Source: Cytobacillus sp. FSL H8-0458 (lineage in GTDB: Bacteria > Bacillota > Bacilli > Bacillales > Cytobacillaceae). Taken from it: a stretch of DNA of 39,512 bases. Location: positions 4,190,001 through 4,229,512 of the forward strand of contig NZ_JBBOBR010000001.1 of NCBI RefSeq assembly GCF_038002165.1. Reading direction: 5' to 3'. Made by a program: the position numbers and the translations under genes. The notes beneath the pieces were generated by a model that was given only the letters and a program-made list of their open reading frames with translations, ran no database searches and had not been told where the DNA came from. Positions 11,850 to 22,176 of the stretch are shown in pieces; the stretch's first letter is position 1; each line of letters opens with the position of its first letter.

Positions 11850-12215
11850 ATGAAAAAAGAGTTCCGTGTAAAAAAGAATAAAGAATTTCAAGAGGCCTTT
11901 AAAAAGGGAAAGTCATTCGCCAACCGCCAATTTGTCGTTTACATCTTGAGAAAAGAGGAGCAGAACCATTTTCGCATCGGGCTTTCTGTCAGCAAAAAAA
12001 TTGGCAATGCCGTCATGAGGAACCAGATCAAAAGGTATGTCCGCCAGGCGTTTTTAGAACTGGAGGAAGAAATAAAGCCGCAATATGATCTGATCGTCAT
12101 TGCGAGGAAACCGGTGGCAGAAATGGATTTTCATGAAGTGAAAAAGAGTCTGATCCATGTATTGAAGGTTTCGCGGGTTTTGAATAAACCCGGACTTGGA
12201 AATACTAAAAACTAA
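11850..12215 (+). CDS. rnpA: Ribonuclease P protein component
   Basis: RnpA is the protein cofactor of RNase P, which matures tRNA 5' ends. The 121-aa product is strongly basic, begins [20 protein letters not shown] and carries the RNR-type motif [13 protein letters not shown] plus [11 protein letters not shown], both family hallmarks. The open frame starts at 11772, but its first 26 residues lie in the intergenic repeat. The ATG at 11850 has AGGTGA four bases upstream and matches the family start. It follows rpmH after a terminator and precedes yidC. Confidence 0.98.
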   Translation: MKKEFRVKKNKEFQEAFKKGKSFANRQFVVYILRKEEQNHFRIGLSVSKKIGNAVMRNQIKRYVRQAFLELEEEIKPQYDLIVIARKPVAEMDFHEVKKSLIHVLKVSRVLNKPGLGNTKN

Positions 12216-12348
12216 TAATCGTTATCTATCTTTATTATGAAGCACTTCATTTTAAAAGATGTTAAAATAGGATACATATGAGCGTGTCCCTCTGACCGGG
12301 GGATGAGCAAATGAAATTTATCAGGAGCAATTAAGGAGGAAAAAACGG

Positions 12349-13134
12349 TTGAAGAAACGAATATTCCTACTAATCGGTTTAGTGTTTGTGATGGCCCTTT
12401 TATCGGGCTGTACAGAAATCAACCAGCCGATTACGTCTGAAAGCAAAGGCTTTTGGAACGAGTATATTGTCTACCCGCTTTCGCTGTTTATTATTAAGGT
12501 AGCGGAATTTGCAGGCGGCAGCTATGGACTATCGATCATTATTGTGACGATCATTATCCGTCTGGTGATCCTGCCATTAATGATTAAACAAACGAGAAGT
12601 TCTAAAGCAATGCAGGCGATTCAGCCAGAAATGCAGAAGCTTCGTGAAAAATACAGCTCGAAAGACCAGAAAACCCAGCAAAAGCTGCAGCAGGAAACAA
12701 TGGCTTTATTCCAAAAGCACGGCGTTAACCCGCTTGCAGGATGTTTCCCGCTAGTGATTCAAATGCCGATCCTGATCGGTTTCTACCATGCGATTACGCG
12801 TACGCGCGAAATTGCAAACCATAATTTCCTTTGGTTTGACCTTGGTTCTCCGGATCCAATTTACTTATTGCCTTTAATTGCAGGTGTGACAACATTCATT
12901 CAGCAGAAAATGATGATGGCCGGCACTCAGCACACAGGGCAAATGGCTGCACAAATGAAAATGATGCTTTATCTAATGCCGATTATGATCGTTGTTTTTG
13001 CCATTAACTTCCCGGCAGCTCTTTCTTTATACTGGGTAGTGGGTAATATCTTCATGATCATTCAAACATATTTCATTAAAGGTCCGGACCTGAAAGCTGC
13101 AGCGGCCGGAAATGCAGGAGGAGCCAAAAAGTGA
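12349..13134 (+). CDS. spoIIIJ: Membrane protein insertase YidC/OxaI (SpoIIIJ)
   Basis: YidC family proteins insert and fold membrane proteins, alone or with SecYEG; the Bacillus SpoIIIJ paralogue is also needed for forespore sigma-G activity. A lipoprotein signal peptide is present (basic MKKR, hydrophobic run, lipobox LLSGC with Cys21). About five membrane segments follow, including the conserved [20 protein letters not shown] and [14 protein letters not shown]. The 261 aa are normal. The start is TTG at 12349, with AAGGAGGA eight bases upstream. The stop overlaps the GTG start of jag, indicating coupled translation. Confidence 0.97.
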   Translation: MKKRIFLLIGLVFVMALLSGCTEINQPITSESKGFWNEYIVYPLSLFIIKVAEFAGGSYGLSIIIVTIIIRLVILPLMIKQTRSSKAMQAIQPEMQKLREKYSSKDQKTQQKLQQETMALFQKHGVNPLAGCFPLVIQMPILIGFYHAITRTREIANHNFLWFDLGSPDPIYLLPLIAGVTTFIQQKMMMAGTQHTGQMAAQMKMMLYLMPIMIVVFAINFPAALSLYWVVGNIFMIIQTYFIKGPDLKAAAAGNAGGAKK

Positions 13135-13757
13135 AACAAGTAACTGCTACAGGACAGACCGTCAAGGAAGCAGTAGAGTCAGCTTTAGCTCAATTAAACA
13201 CAACAGAAGACCGCATAGAGATTACTATTGTTGATGAAGGTAAAAAAGGCGTTTTCGGGATTTTTGGATCCCGGCCGGCCGTGGTGAAAGCTGTGAAAAA
13301 GCCTGATCCGATTGAGGAAGCGGAAAAATTCCTCAAAGATGTCAGTGCAAAAATGGGCGTGCCCATCGAAATTGAAACATTACGGGAAGGAAAAAATGTT
13401 CAATTTATCTTATCCGGCGAAAAGATTGCTCTTTTAATCGGAAAAAGAGGGCAAACGCTCAATTCCCTCCAGTATTTGACACAGCTGGTCATCAACCGCT
13501 ATGCCGAGCAGTACTTAAATGTGGTGGTCGATGCAGAGGATTACCGGAAAAGACGCCAGGATACCCTGATTCAACTGGCTGAAAGGCTTGCTCAAAAAGC
13601 TTTGAAGACGGGAAAAGAAATTGCGCTGGAGCCAATGCCTTCCTATGAACGCAAAGTGATCCATACCGCTCTCGTAAATAATAAACGAATCAAAACCTAT
13701 TCAGATGGCAATGACCCGCACCGCCATATCGTCATTGCACCAGCCAGAACCAGATAA
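13131..13757 (+). CDS. jag: RNA-binding protein Jag (KhpB/EloR, SpoIIIJ-associated)
   Basis: The 208-aa protein has the three Jag parts in order: an N-terminal Jag-N domain (about 1-50, with [16 protein letters not shown]), a KH domain around residues 75-150 with the [15 protein letters not shown] loop, and a C-terminal R3H domain ([10 protein letters not shown] to DPHRHIVI). In related bacteria it binds RNA and influences cell elongation together with KhpA. The GTG start overlaps the spoIIIJ stop by four bases, so the two are co-translated. A strong terminator follows. Confidence 0.96.
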   Translation: MKQVTATGQTVKEAVESALAQLNTTEDRIEITIVDEGKKGVFGIFGSRPAVVKAVKKPDPIEEAEKFLKDVSAKMGVPIEIETLREGKNVQFILSGEKIALLIGKRGQTLNSLQYLTQLVINRYAEQYLNVVVDAEDYRKRRQDTLIQLAERLAQKALKTGKEIALEPMPSYERKVIHTALVNNKRIKTYSDGNDPHRHIVIAPARTR

Positions 13758-13796
13758 CCGGAAAAGCGGAAGCGCCAGTTATCCTGTTCAAATCAA

Positions 13797-13828
13797 AATC
13801 CCAATCCATTCCGGATTGGGATTTTTTT
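13797..13828 (+). terminator. Terminator after jag
   Basis: A perfect 11-bp hairpin (AATCCCAATCC/GGATTGGGATT, loop ATTCC) is followed by a T run. A remnant of the dispersed hairpin repeat (13759-13775) lies between the stop codon and this structure. Confidence 0.92.
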
Positions 13829-13880
13829 GTCGTTCTTTGTCAATGCCCTGCAAATTATTAAATCTCGGCTGGTTTTATTG

Positions 13881-13974
13881 TTATTCACATGTGGATAAGT
13901 TAAAATAGAGCATATTAATTATGAGACGTGTGGATAAATTTTTCGCTGGCTGATGCAAATTCGGATGTTGATAA
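13881..13974. other. Secondary DnaA-box cluster upstream of mnmE
   Basis: Two boxes abut as the 18-bp near-palindrome TTATTCACATGTGGATAA (13881-13898). A third perfect inverted box TGTGGATAA is at 13929-13937. A one-mismatch box TGTTGATAA is at 13966-13974. All lie in the gap between the jag terminator and mnmE, about 3 kb from oriC. They could titrate DnaA, regulate mnmE, or be a relic of an ancestral origin. The boxes are seen; the roles are inference. Confidence 0.7.
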
Positions 13975-14124
13975 GTTTCTTGCTGAACTGATGGACAAGC
14001 CGGAAATGCGGGCTGATATGCTTTTCTAAAAAAAAGCCATGTGATATTCTATTAATTTGGGGAATCGATAATATTATTCATTTTTTATATAGATCGATGA
14101 AGTAGGAAAAGAGAGGTGAATGAA

Positions 14125-15510
14125 TTGGAATTCGATACAATCGCTGCGATATCCACTCCAATGGGAGAAGGAGCCATTGCCATTGTCCGCCTGAGCGGGG
14201 ATCAGGCATTTGACATTGCGGACACTCTGTTCAGAGGAGTAGGAGGCAAGCGCCTGAAAAATGTGGCGTCCCATACCATTCATTATGGGCATATTGTTGA
14301 TCCGAAAACCGAACAGATTGCTGAAGAAGTAATGGTTTCAGCCATGAAGGGACCAAAAACTTTTACGAAGGAAGATGTCATCGAAATCAACTGCCATGGC
14401 GGACTGGTTTCCGTGAATCGCGTGCTGCAGCTTTTGCTGAATAATGGTGCACGGCTGGCAGAGCCGGGTGAATTTACAAAGCGTGCTTTCTTGAACGGAC
14501 GGATTGATTTATCACAGGCAGAAGCGGTCATGGATCTGATTCGCGCCAAGACGGACCGGGCTATGAACGTGGCACTTGGCCAGATGGAAGGAAGGCTGTC
14601 AAAGCTTATTCAGAAGCTTCGGCAGGAAATTTTGGAGATCCTGGCTCACGTGGAAGTTAATATTGACTATCCGGAATACGATGATGTCGAGGAAATGACC
14701 CATCATATGCTGATGGAGAAGGCTTCCTATGTAAAAAAAGAAATCGAAAAGCTCCTTCAAACCTCACAGCAGGGGAAAATACTGCGTGAAGGACTTTCCA
14801 CGGTTATCGTCGGACGGCCAAACGTTGGGAAATCATCCTTATTGAATAGCCTTGTTCACGAAAATAAGGCGATTGTGACTGATATACCGGGCACCACCCG
14901 TGATGTTATTGAAGAATATGTGAATGTCAGAGGAGTGCCGCTCCGTCTGGTGGATACAGCCGGCATTCGCGAAACGGAAGATATCGTAGAACGGATCGGT
15001 GTCGAAAAATCGAGGCAGGTATTAAAGGAAGCAGATTTAATTTTGCTCGTGCTCAATTACTCGGATGAATTGACGTGTGAGGACGAAAATATATTTAAAG
15101 CGGTCGAAGGCATGGATGTTATTGTGATTGTCAATAAAACCGACCTTGATCAAAAAATCGACATGAATCGTGTCCGTGAGCTTTCGAAGCATCATAAACT
15201 GGTTACAACCTCTTTATTAGAGGACCAGGGAGTCGACGATCTTGAGGAAGCCATTGCCTCTTTATTCTTTGCAGGCTCCATCGAAGCCGGGGATATGACG
15301 TATGTATCCAATACCCGCCATATTGCCTTATTGAATCAGGCGCAAAATGCCATTGAAGAAGCGATGCAGGGTGTTGAGATGGGAACCCCGATTGATATTG
15401 TGCAGATTGATTTGACCAGAACATGGGAGCTGCTTGGTGAAATTATTGGCGACAGCGTCCATGAAAGCCTGATCGACCAGTTATTCTCGCAGTTCTGTTT
15501 AGGAAAATAG
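14125..15510 (+). CDS. mnmE: tRNA modification GTPase MnmE
   Basis: MnmE with MnmG installs the (carboxymethyl)aminomethyl group on U34 of tRNAs reading A/G-ending codons. The N-terminal folate-binding domain begins [23 protein letters not shown]. The G domain has GRPNVGKSS (near residue 229), DTAG and NKTD. The protein ends in FCLGK, with the catalytic Cys of the C-terminal CxGK motif. I chose the TTG at 14125 (461 aa, the usual length) because GAGGTGA lies five bases upstream and MEFDTIAAI matches the family; a GTG at 14116 overlaps that ribosome site. mnmG follows. Confidence 0.98.
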   Translation: MEFDTIAAISTPMGEGAIAIVRLSGDQAFDIADTLFRGVGGKRLKNVASHTIHYGHIVDPKTEQIAEEVMVSAMKGPKTFTKEDVIEINCHGGLVSVNRVLQLLLNNGARLAEPGEFTKRAFLNGRIDLSQAEAVMDLIRAKTDRAMNVALGQMEGRLSKLIQKLRQEILEILAHVEVNIDYPEYDDVEEMTHHMLMEKASYVKKEIEKLLQTSQQGKILREGLSTVIVGRPNVGKSSLLNSLVHENKAIVTDIPGTTRDVIEEYVNVRGVPLRLVDTAGIRETEDIVERIGVEKSRQVLKEADLILLVLNYSDELTCEDENIFKAVEGMDVIVIVNKTDLDQKIDMNRVRELSKHHKLVTTSLLEDQGVDDLEEAIASLFFAGSIEAGDMTYVSNTRHIALLNQAQNAIEEAMQGVEMGTPIDIVQIDLTRTWELLGEIIGDSVHESLIDQLFSQFCLGK

Positions 15511-15523
15511 ATGATTTAAGCAG

Positions 15524-15543
15524 GCTGTGTCAGCTGACGCAGC
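15524..15543 (+). repeat. Short palindrome between mnmE and mnmG
   Basis: A 20-bp near-palindrome (GCTGTGT and ACGCAGC around CAGCTG) lies 14 bases after the mnmE stop. The T-rich stretch comes about ten bases later, so it is not a textbook terminator. It might be a weak terminator or a protein-binding site. Confidence 0.35.
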
Positions 15544-15636
15544 GGAAATAGATTTTTTAACTTTTGCAATCGGCCGGTTCAGCCTCTGTTGAGCCTTGGT
15601 CTGTGCTTGCCTGATTGCAGCAAAGGAGGCCGCATC

Positions 15637-17526
15637 ATGACATATGAAGCTGGCAGTTATGATGTCATTGTAGTCGGAGCCGGACACGCGGGTGTGGAAG
15701 CAGGCCTTGCTTCGGCCCGCCTCGGCGCAAAGACACTAATGATTACAATCAACCTGGATATGGTAGCCTTTATGCCATGCAACCCTTCAGTCGGGGGACC
15801 TGCAAAAGGAATCGTCGTAAGGGAAATCGATGCCCTTGGCGGAGAAATGGGCAAGAATATTGATAAAACCCATATTCAGATGCGTATGCTGAACACAGGA
15901 AAAGGCCCTGCCGTACGTGCATTAAGAGCACAGGCCGATAAGTTCACATATCAGCATGAAATGAAAAAAACACTGGAAAATGAACGGAACCTGACGCTTA
16001 TTCAGGGGATGGTTGAACGTCTGATTGTCGAACATGGAGAATGCAGGGGCGTCGTCACCCAGACAGGTGCCGTGTATCATTCAAAAGCGGTCGTCATTAC
16101 GACCGGAACCTTCTTAAGAGGGGAAATCATCCTTGGTGAACTGAAGTACTCAAGCGGCCCTAATAACCAGCAGCCATCCATTAAGCTTTCAGAGCATCTG
16201 CAGGAGCTGGGCTTTGATCTGGTCCGTTTTAAAACTGGAACGCCGCCGCGCGTCAACAGTCATACCATTGATTACAGCAAAACGGAAATCCAGCCTGGTG
16301 ATGATGTGCCAAGAGCTTTTTCCTATGAAACGACCAAGTATATTACAGACCAGCTCCCATGCTGGCTGACGTATACCAATGAAGAAACGCATACATTGAT
16401 CGACAATAATCTTCATCGCTCGCCAATGTACTCCGGCATGATCAAAGGAACTGGTCCTCGCTATTGCCCGTCAATTGAAGATAAGGTTGTCCGTTTTAAC
16501 GATAAACCGCGCCATCAGATCTTCCTGGAGCCAGAAGGCCGCAATACTCAGGAAGTATACGTGCAGGGGCTTTCAACAAGCTTGCCTGAGGATGTGCAGC
16601 AGCAGATTCTCAGAACTATACCTGGACTTGAAAAGGTGCAGATGATGCGTGCCGGCTATGCGATTGAATATGATTCCATCGTCCCAACGCAATTATGGCC
16701 GACATTGGAAACCAAAAAGGTGAAAAATCTCTACACGGCCGGCCAGATCAACGGGACATCCGGCTATGAAGAAGCTGCCGGACAAGGATTAATGGCAGGC
16801 ATGAATGCGGGATTGAAATCGCTGGATAAGGAAGAGGTTATTTTAAGCCGTTCAGATGCTTATATTGGCGTCCTGATTGATGACCTTGTAACCAAAGGAA
16901 CGAACGAGCCTTACCGTCTATTGACTTCAAGAGCGGAATACCGTCTGCTGCTTCGCCATGATAATGCAGACCTGCGTTTAACAGAACTTGGCCGCAAAGT
17001 CGGTCTGATCAGTGAAGAACGCTATGAAAAATTCCAGCTGAAAAAGCAGGCAATTGAAGACGAGAAAGCACGTCTGCAAGGCATCATCATTAAGCCAACG
17101 TCTGACGTGCAGGAGCTGATCAAAAGCCAGGGCGGAAGCGAGCTGAAAGACGGCATCCGCGCCTCAGATCTGCTGAAGCGTCCGGAAATGACATATGAGC
17201 ACATCAAACAGCTTGCTCAGGCTGAAACTGCGCTTGACCCAGATGTAACCGAGCAGGTGGAAATCCAGATCAAGTATGAGGGCTATATTGAAAAGTCCCT
17301 TCAGCAGGTAGAGCGCCTGAAGAAGATGGAAAACAAGAAGATCCCTGAAAACATTGATTATGATGATATTAACGGACTGGCTTCCGAAGCAAGACAAAAG
17401 CTGAAGGAAGTAAGGCCACTGTCTCTCGCACAGGCTTCGCGAATTTCCGGAGTTAATCCTGCAGATATCTCCATTTTGCTTGTTTATTTAGAGCAGGGGA
17501 GAATTGCACGAGTTTCAGCTGAGTAA
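15637..17526 (+). CDS. mnmG: tRNA uridine-5-carboxymethylaminomethyl modification enzyme MnmG
   Basis: MnmG (GidA) is the FAD-dependent partner of MnmE in U34 modification. The FAD-binding motif [12 protein letters not shown] is at the N-terminus. The family signatures [15 protein letters not shown] and [16 protein letters not shown] are present, with the helical tRNA-binding C-terminus. The open frame starts at 15589, but the ATG at 15637 (629 aa) has AAAGGAGG seven bases upstream and gives the conserved short N-terminus. rsmG follows 43 bp downstream. Confidence 0.98.
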   Translation: MTYEAGSYDVIVVGAGHAGVEAGLASARLGAKTLMITINLDMVAFMPCNPSVGGPAKGIVVREIDALGGEMGKNIDKTHIQMRMLNTGKGPAVRALRAQADKFTYQHEMKKTLENERNLTLIQGMVERLIVEHGECRGVVTQTGAVYHSKAVVITTGTFLRGEIILGELKYSSGPNNQQPSIKLSEHLQELGFDLVRFKTGTPPRVNSHTIDYSKTEIQPGDDVPRAFSYETTKYITDQLPCWLTYTNEETHTLIDNNLHRSPMYSGMIKGTGPRYCPSIEDKVVRFNDKPRHQIFLEPEGRNTQEVYVQGLSTSLPEDVQQQILRTIPGLEKVQMMRAGYAIEYDSIVPTQLWPTLETKKVKNLYTAGQINGTSGYEEAAGQGLMAGMNAGLKSLDKEEVILSRSDAYIGVLIDDLVTKGTNEPYRLLTSRAEYRLLLRHDNADLRLTELGRKVGLISEERYEKFQLKKQAIEDEKARLQGIIIKPTSDVQELIKSQGGSELKDGIRASDLLKRPEMTYEHIKQLAQAETALDPDVTEQVEIQIKYEGYIEKSLQQVERLKKMENKKIPENIDYDDINGLASEARQKLKEVRPLSLAQASRISGVNPADISILLVYLEQGRIARVSAE

Positions 17527-17569
17527 AGAGGAAAATCCGATTATGTCTGAGAACGGAAAGGATTACTAA

Positions 17570-18286
17570 ATGAATACCGAACAATTTACTGAAATGCTGG
17601 CGGCGAAGGGGATTGCCCTTTCGCCACAGCAATTGCAGCAATACGACACCTACTATTCCACGCTGGTGGAATGGAATGAAAAAATGAATTTAACAGCCAT
17701 TACGGAAAAGGAAGATGTGTATTTAAAGCACTTCTATGACTCCATAAGCGCAGCTTTTTACTTTGATTTCAGCCAGCCGCTAAAGGTCTGTGATGTCGGT
17801 GCGGGGGCAGGCTTCCCTAGCATACCGATTAAAATTGCTTTTCCGGGTTTACATATTACGATCGTTGACTCACTTAATAAACGCATCGGTTTTCTGGAGC
17901 ATCTGGCGAAGAAGCTGGAGCTTGAGAATGTCCGCTTTATCCATGACCGTGCGGAAACCTTTGGCCAGAACAAGGAATACCGTGAGTCTTTTGATGTTGT
18001 GACAGCAAGAGCTGTTGCCAGATTATCCGTTTTAAGCGAGCTGTGTTTGCCGCTGGCTAAAACAGGAGGCACATTTGTGGCCATGAAGGGCGCCAGTGCA
18101 AAGGAAGAACTGGATGCCGGCAAAAAGGCCGTCTCGGTTATGGGCGGAAAACTCGTGGATTCACACACGTTCATCCTCCCTGAGGAAGAAAGTGAGCGCA
18201 ACATTTTAATCATTAAAAAAGAAAAGAGCACTCCTAAAAAGTACCCGCGGAAGCCGGGGACACCCAATAAAACACCAATTGAATAG
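17570..18286 (+). CDS. rsmG: 16S rRNA (guanine527-N7)-methyltransferase RsmG
   Basis: RsmG (GidB) methylates G527 of 16S rRNA, in the 530 loop of the small subunit; its loss gives low-level streptomycin resistance. The 238-aa protein contains the SAM-binding motif [20 protein letters not shown] (from about residue 67) and the later [19 protein letters not shown]. The C-terminus is basic. The ATG at 17570 has AAAGGA seven bases upstream. It follows mnmG closely, the usual gid arrangement. Confidence 0.97.
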   Translation: MNTEQFTEMLAAKGIALSPQQLQQYDTYYSTLVEWNEKMNLTAITEKEDVYLKHFYDSISAAFYFDFSQPLKVCDVGAGAGFPSIPIKIAFPGLHITIVDSLNKRIGFLEHLAKKLELENVRFIHDRAETFGQNKEYRESFDVVTARAVARLSVLSELCLPLAKTGGTFVAMKGASAKEELDAGKKAVSVMGGKLVDSHTFILPEEESERNILIIKKEKSTPKKYPRKPGTPNKTPIE

Positions 18287-18347
18287 GGTGCGCAATTTGC
18301 CATTGTATGACATAATGGTGTAAACGTTTCGATTTTTCCAGATATTT

Positions 18348-18557
18348 ATCGCAGTCTAACGGGCAGTAAGACTCTCCTTTGTGAGAAACAGTGGAATCGA
18401 AGCAAGATTAGCGGGAGTCCAACTGCCCGTAAAGGCCCGATAAGAAGAACAAAGACTAAAAACGCCACATCCTGTGGCAACGTCTTTGTGACCCACTTCC
18501 TGTGGGCCTCAACTAACAATCAGTGGGGGATAATGCCTCCACTGATTGAAGTTTCAC
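18348..18557 (+). ncRNA. Structured repeat element, copy 1 (Bacillaceae-1-like RNA)
   Basis: Four helices can be drawn. Helix A pairs ACGGGCAGT (18359-18367) with ACTGCCCGT (18422-18430) around a variable tip. Helix B pairs ACAAAGAC (18449-18456) with GTCTTTGT (18482-18489) and carries an inner hairpin GCCAC-ATCCT-GTGGC (18464-18478). Helix C is CCCAC-TTCCT-GTGGG (18492-18506). Helix D is a 13-bp hairpin (18517-18548). Loops AUCCU and UUCCU in paired hairpins recall the RUCCU loops described for the Bacillaceae-1 RNA motif; this match is from memory. An inverted copy is at 38845-39055, with 104 bp identical. It fills most of the 353-bp rsmG-noc gap; no other gene is seen there. Confidence 0.6.
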
Positions 18558-18639
18558 TTTATATTGCTGATATCCGGCAGGATTTGTCATGATGATAGAG
18601 AATATGTTATAGGGAGTTTCGTAAAGGTGGTGCAGGGTG

Positions 18640-19521
18640 ATGAAGCATTCTTTCTCACGCTTTTTTGGCCTAGGCGAAAAGGGAGAACAAGTTACAGCGG
18701 AAAAACCAGCAGAAGAACAGCTGGATGTTGAAGACTTAAGCGACAGAGAAGAAGTTAAGAAAATTCCTATTGATCAAATCGTCCCCAACCGTTTCCAGCC
18801 AAGAACGGTATTTGATGATGAAAAAATAGAAGAGCTTTCCCGGACAATCCATACACATGGAATCATCCAGCCGATCGTCGTACGGGAATTTGAGGATGGC
18901 CAGTTTGAAATCATAGCCGGTGAGCGCAGATACCGGGCCATGAAAAAACTGGGCTGGGAAGAAGCTCCTGCTATTATCAAAAATCTTAGCGATACCGAAA
19001 CGGCTTCAGTAGCTTTAATTGAAAACCTTCAAAGGGAAGAATTATCACCGATTGAAGAAGCTGTTGCCTACGGAAAACTTTTAGAGCTGCATAGCCTGAC
19101 ACAGGAGGCATTGGCACAGCGCCTTGGAAAAGGCCAGTCAACCGTTGCCAACAAGCTTCGGCTGCTTAAACTGCCGCAGCCTGTCCAGGATGCATTGTTA
19201 AACAAATCAATCACAGAGCGGCATGCCCGTTCGCTCATCCCGCTGAAAGACCCGGAGAAGCAGGTCGCCCTGCTGCAGGAGATTGTGGAAAAGAATTTGA
19301 ATGTAAAGCAGACAGAAGACCGGGTTGTCAAAATTCTCGAACAGAAAAATCCAAAGCCGAAGCCGAAACGAAAGGCCTTCAGCAAAGATATGAGAATTGC
19401 GGTCAACACGATCAGGCAATCTCTATCCATGGTTTCTGACAGCGGCATTAATCTTGATTCGGAAGAAGAAGAATTTGATGAGTTTTATCAAATCACAATC
19501 AAGATTCCTAAAAAGAAATAA
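18640..19521 (+). CDS. noc: Nucleoid occlusion protein Noc
   Basis: Noc is a ParB-family CTP-binding clamp that loads at Noc binding sites and blocks FtsZ assembly over the chromosome. The N-terminus [12 protein letters not shown] is the amphipathic membrane-targeting helix typical of Noc and separates it from Spo0J. The CTP-binding motif [13 protein letters not shown] and the helix-turn-helix [20 protein letters not shown] are clear. I chose the ATG at 18640 (293 aa), which matches B. subtilis Noc and has AAAGGTGG nine bases upstream; a GTG sits one codon earlier. A terminator separates it from soj. Confidence 0.96.
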   Translation: MKHSFSRFFGLGEKGEQVTAEKPAEEQLDVEDLSDREEVKKIPIDQIVPNRFQPRTVFDDEKIEELSRTIHTHGIIQPIVVREFEDGQFEIIAGERRYRAMKKLGWEEAPAIIKNLSDTETASVALIENLQREELSPIEEAVAYGKLLELHSLTQEALAQRLGKGQSTVANKLRLLKLPQPVQDALLNKSITERHARSLIPLKDPEKQVALLQEIVEKNLNVKQTEDRVVKILEQKNPKPKPKRKAFSKDMRIAVNTIRQSLSMVSDSGINLDSEEEEFDEFYQITIKIPKKK

Positions 19522-19528
19522 TTTTTTT

Positions 19529-19578
19529 ACGCGAAAAATAAAGCGGGGGCTCCCTGTTTTATCTTTCGCGTTTTTTTT
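19529..19578 (+). terminator. Terminator after noc
   Basis: A long imperfect hairpin begins ACGCGAAA (from 19529) and closes with TTTCGCGT (to 19571), with further pairing ATAAA/TTTAT inside. Eight T follow. It isolates noc from the soj-spo0J pair. Confidence 0.88.
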
Positions 19579-19734
19579 GAAGGACGATAAAAAGACTATT
19601 AGAATCTTCTTATTTTTTACAAAAAAATTATTCTGCCCTGTTTTTCGTGATAAAATAGACTACGTGATTTAACGATACGAATGAATTCGCAGATAGATAG
19701 ATTGGAATATTGATACATGAAAGCAGGTGACACT

Positions 19735-20496
19735 GTGGGCAAGATTATAGCCGTTGCGAACCAGAAAGGCGGAGTCGGCAAAACGACCTCTTCCGTCAAT
19801 CTTGGCGCATGCCTGGCATACATAGGCAAGAAAGTGCTGCTGGTCGACATTGATCCGCAGGGCAATGCCACAAGCGGAATCGGCATTGAAAAAGCGGATG
19901 TCGATCATTGCATTTATGACGTCCTCGTGGATGATGTGGAAGCATCAAAGGTCATTAAACCCACTTCGGTAGAGAACTTATACGCCATTCCGGCAACCAT
20001 TCAGCTGGCAGGCGCAGAAATTGAACTGGTGCCGACGATCTCACGGGAAGTCAGATTAAAGAGGGCTCTTGAGGAAGTAAAAGCAAACTTTGATTATGTG
20101 ATTATCGACTGTCCTCCTTCCCTCGGATTACTGACGATAAATTCGCTGACCGCTTCGGATGCCGTAATCATACCCGTGCAGTGCGAGTACTATGCACTGG
20201 AAGGGCTGAGCCAGCTTCTGAACACGGTCCGCCTTGTGCAGAAGCATCTGAACCATGATTTGAAAATCGAAGGCGTTCTGCTGACCATGCTTGATGCCCG
20301 TACAAATCTTGGCATTCAGGTCATTGAAGAAGTGAAAAAGTATTTTCAGGATAAAGTCTATAAAACAATCATCCCCCGCAATGTGCGGCTGGGAGAGGCT
20401 CCGAGCCATGGAGAACCTATTATTACTTATGATCCGAAGTCACGCGGAGCTGAAGTATATTTAGAACTGGCAAAGGAAGTGGTTTCAAATGGCTAA
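19735..20496 (+). CDS. soj: Chromosome partitioning ATPase Soj (ParA)
   Basis: Soj is a ParA-type ATPase that acts with Spo0J/parS in origin segregation and also regulates DnaA. The deviant Walker A KGGVGKTT is at residues 11-18, followed by DIDPQGNATSG and IIDCPPSLG. I chose the GTG at 19735 (253 aa, the B. subtilis length), whose product starts MGKIIAVANQ and which has AGGTGA four bases upstream. An in-frame ATG at 19717 has only a weak site. The 3' end overlaps spo0J by eight bases. Confidence 0.97.
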   Translation: MGKIIAVANQKGGVGKTTSSVNLGACLAYIGKKVLLVDIDPQGNATSGIGIEKADVDHCIYDVLVDDVEASKVIKPTSVENLYAIPATIQLAGAEIELVPTISREVRLKRALEEVKANFDYVIIDCPPSLGLLTINSLTASDAVIIPVQCEYYALEGLSQLLNTVRLVQKHLNHDLKIEGVLLTMLDARTNLGIQVIEEVKKYFQDKVYKTIIPRNVRLGEAPSHGEPIITYDPKSRGAEVYLELAKEVVSNG

Positions 20497-21334
20497 AGGT
20501 TTAGGAAAAGGTCTGAATGCTTTTTTCAATAATGCTGAAACCGAAAGTGAAGAAACCGTACAGGAAGTAAAAATAAAGGACATTCGTCCAAACCCTTATC
20601 AGCCGCGCAAGGTATTTGAAAAGGAAGCCATCGAGGAGCTGAAGCAATCCATCCTTGAACATGGAATTCTGCAGCCGATCATCGTCCGTAAAAGCATCAA
20701 GGGCTATGAAATTGTAGTCGGGGAGCGCCGCTACCGGGCAGCAAAAGAAGCAAGCTTGGAGAAAGTTCCTGTGGTTGTAAGAGAACTGACTGAACAGCAG
20801 ATGATGGAGCTCGCTGTTCTTGAGAATCTTCAGCGTGAAGACTTAACGCCGATTGAAGAAGCGGCTGCATACCAGCTGCTGATGGAGAAGCTTAAGGTGA
20901 CACAAGAGGAATTGGCCAAGCGCCTGGGAAAAAGCCGGCCGCATATTGCCAACCATATTCGCCTGCTATCCCTTCCTCCGAAAATTCAAGGACTGATTTC
21001 AGACGGCAAAATTTCCATGGGACACGGAAGAGCGCTATTAGGGCTTCGAAAAAAAGAGAAACTTCAGGCGCTCGTTGAAAAAACAGTTAAAGACGGCTTA
21101 AATGTCCGTCAGCTTGAACAGCTGATTCAGCAGCTGAACGATGTTTCACGTGAAACGAAAAAGCCTGCAGTTCAAAGAGATATCTTTATTAAGGAACGCG
21201 AATCCTCCCTCCGGGAACGATTCGGAACGACCGTCCATATTAAACAGTCCAAAAACAAAGGAAAAATTGAAATTGAATTTTTCTCAAAAGAAGATTTGGA
21301 ACGTATTATGGAGCTTTTAGAAACACATCAGTAA
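20489..21334 (+). CDS. spo0J: Chromosome partitioning protein Spo0J (ParB)
   Basis: Spo0J is a CTP-dependent DNA clamp that loads at parS, recruits SMC and stimulates Soj. The CTP-binding motif GERRYRAAKEASL, the LAVLENLQREDLTPIEEA segment and the helix-turn-helix TQEELAKRLGKSRPHIANHI are in the expected order. The 281 aa are normal. It lacks the N-terminal amphipathic helix of Noc. The gene overlaps soj and carries a parS site inside its coding sequence, as in B. subtilis. A terminator follows. Confidence 0.98.
   Translation: MAKGLGKGLNAFFNNAETESEETVQEVKIKDIRPNPYQPRKVFEKEAIEELKQSILEHGILQPIIVRKSIKGYEIVVGERRYRAAKEASLEKVPVVVRELTEQQMMELAVLENLQREDLTPIEEAAAYQLLMEKLKVTQEELAKRLGKSRPHIANHIRLLSLPPKIQGLISDGKISMGHGRALLGLRKKEKLQALVEKTVKDGLNVRQLEQLIQQLNDVSRETKKPAVQRDIFIKERESSLRERFGTTVHIKQSKNKGKIEIEFFSKEDLERIMELLETHQ
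21142..21157. other. parS centromere site inside spo0J
   Basis: TGTTTCACGTGAAACG matches the 16-bp parS consensus TGTTTCACGTGAAACA at 15 positions and keeps the central palindrome. It lies at about codon 218 of spo0J, the same situation as in B. subtilis. Spo0J loads here and spreads. Confidence 0.92.
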
Positions 21335-21335
21335 G

Positions 21336-21360
21336 CCATCTTTATGATGGTTTATTTTTT
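21336..21360 (+). terminator. Terminator after spo0J
   Basis: A hairpin CCATC/GATGG (loop TTTAT) immediately after the spo0J stop is followed by TTTATTTTTTT. Confidence 0.8.
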
Positions 21361-21454
21361 TACAGGACTTTATAAAAAAAGATTGTAGGCTCAAACTTTT
21401 CGTGGTAATTTTAATAGAAAATAATTCGCATTGCGAAATAATAAGGTGAAGAGG

Positions 21455-22168
21455 ATGTTTCTGCTAGGTACACTTGTGAATGGATTATTGATTATTATTG
21501 GAACACTGCTGGGGAAATTGCTCCATCGCATTCCCGAAAACATGAAGGGCACTGTCATGCATGCGATTGGCCTTGCGGTCATGGTGCTCGGCCTGCAAAT
21601 GGGCTTTAAAAGCGAGAATTTCCTCGTGGTGATTTTGAGCCTTGTGTTCGGAACGGTGATGGGAGAGTACTTTGCTCTCGAAGATAAACTCAACAAGCTT
21701 GGCGATTGGCTTGAAAGCAAAATTGGCTCGAAAGGACAGGGCAGCATTTCGCAGGGCTTCGTAACGGCTACGCTCATCTTTGTCATCGGCGCTATGGCCA
21801 TCATCGGAGCGCTTGACAGCGGCATCCGGGGCGATCACTCGGTGCTTTATACCAAATCAATTATTGACGGCTTCACCTCCCTCATCTTAACGACTACATT
21901 AGGGATTGGTGTGCTCTTTTCTGCTTTTCCGGTGATGCTGTATGAAGGACTCATTGCCCTTTTTGCCACCCAAATCGACCGGTTTGTCCCCCAGCTTCTG
22001 ATGGACAGCTTTATCAAGGAAATGACCGCAACAGGCGGAATTATGATCTTTGCAATTGGGCTGAATTTGACAGGCATTACGAAAATTCGCGTGGCGAACC
22101 TGCTTCCGGGAATTTTGGTTACGGGAGTTATCGTATCGGTTGTTTATTTTTATGGGATTTACTTTTAG
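21455..22168 (+). CDS. DUF554 family membrane protein
   Basis: This 237-aa hydrophobic protein has about seven predicted membrane segments. It matches the DUF554 (YdfK/YqgA-like) family, beginning MFLLGTLVNGLLIIIGTLLGKLL and containing GDHSVLYTKSIIDGFTSLIL and GGIMIFAIGLNLTGITKIRVANLLPG, typical of the family. The function is unknown; a transport role is often guessed. The ATG at 21455 has AAGGTGAAGAGG upstream; the frame is open from 21431 but without better support. It stands alone between the spo0J terminator and a tiny ORF. Confidence 0.9.
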   Translation: MFLLGTLVNGLLIIIGTLLGKLLHRIPENMKGTVMHAIGLAVMVLGLQMGFKSENFLVVILSLVFGTVMGEYFALEDKLNKLGDWLESKIGSKGQGSISQGFVTATLIFVIGAMAIIGALDSGIRGDHSVLYTKSIIDGFTSLILTTTLGIGVLFSAFPVMLYEGLIALFATQIDRFVPQLLMDSFIKEMTATGGIMIFAIGLNLTGITKIRVANLLPGILVTGVIVSVVYFYGIYF

Positions 22169-22176
22169 GTGAAGTG

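Noticed and set aside
13928..14029. Possible 33-aa plus-strand frame (GTG start) ending in DKPEMRADMLF
   Set aside because: It has no ribosome site and overlaps two of the DnaA boxes. The composition is coding-like, so it may be a gene relic, but the support is too weak.
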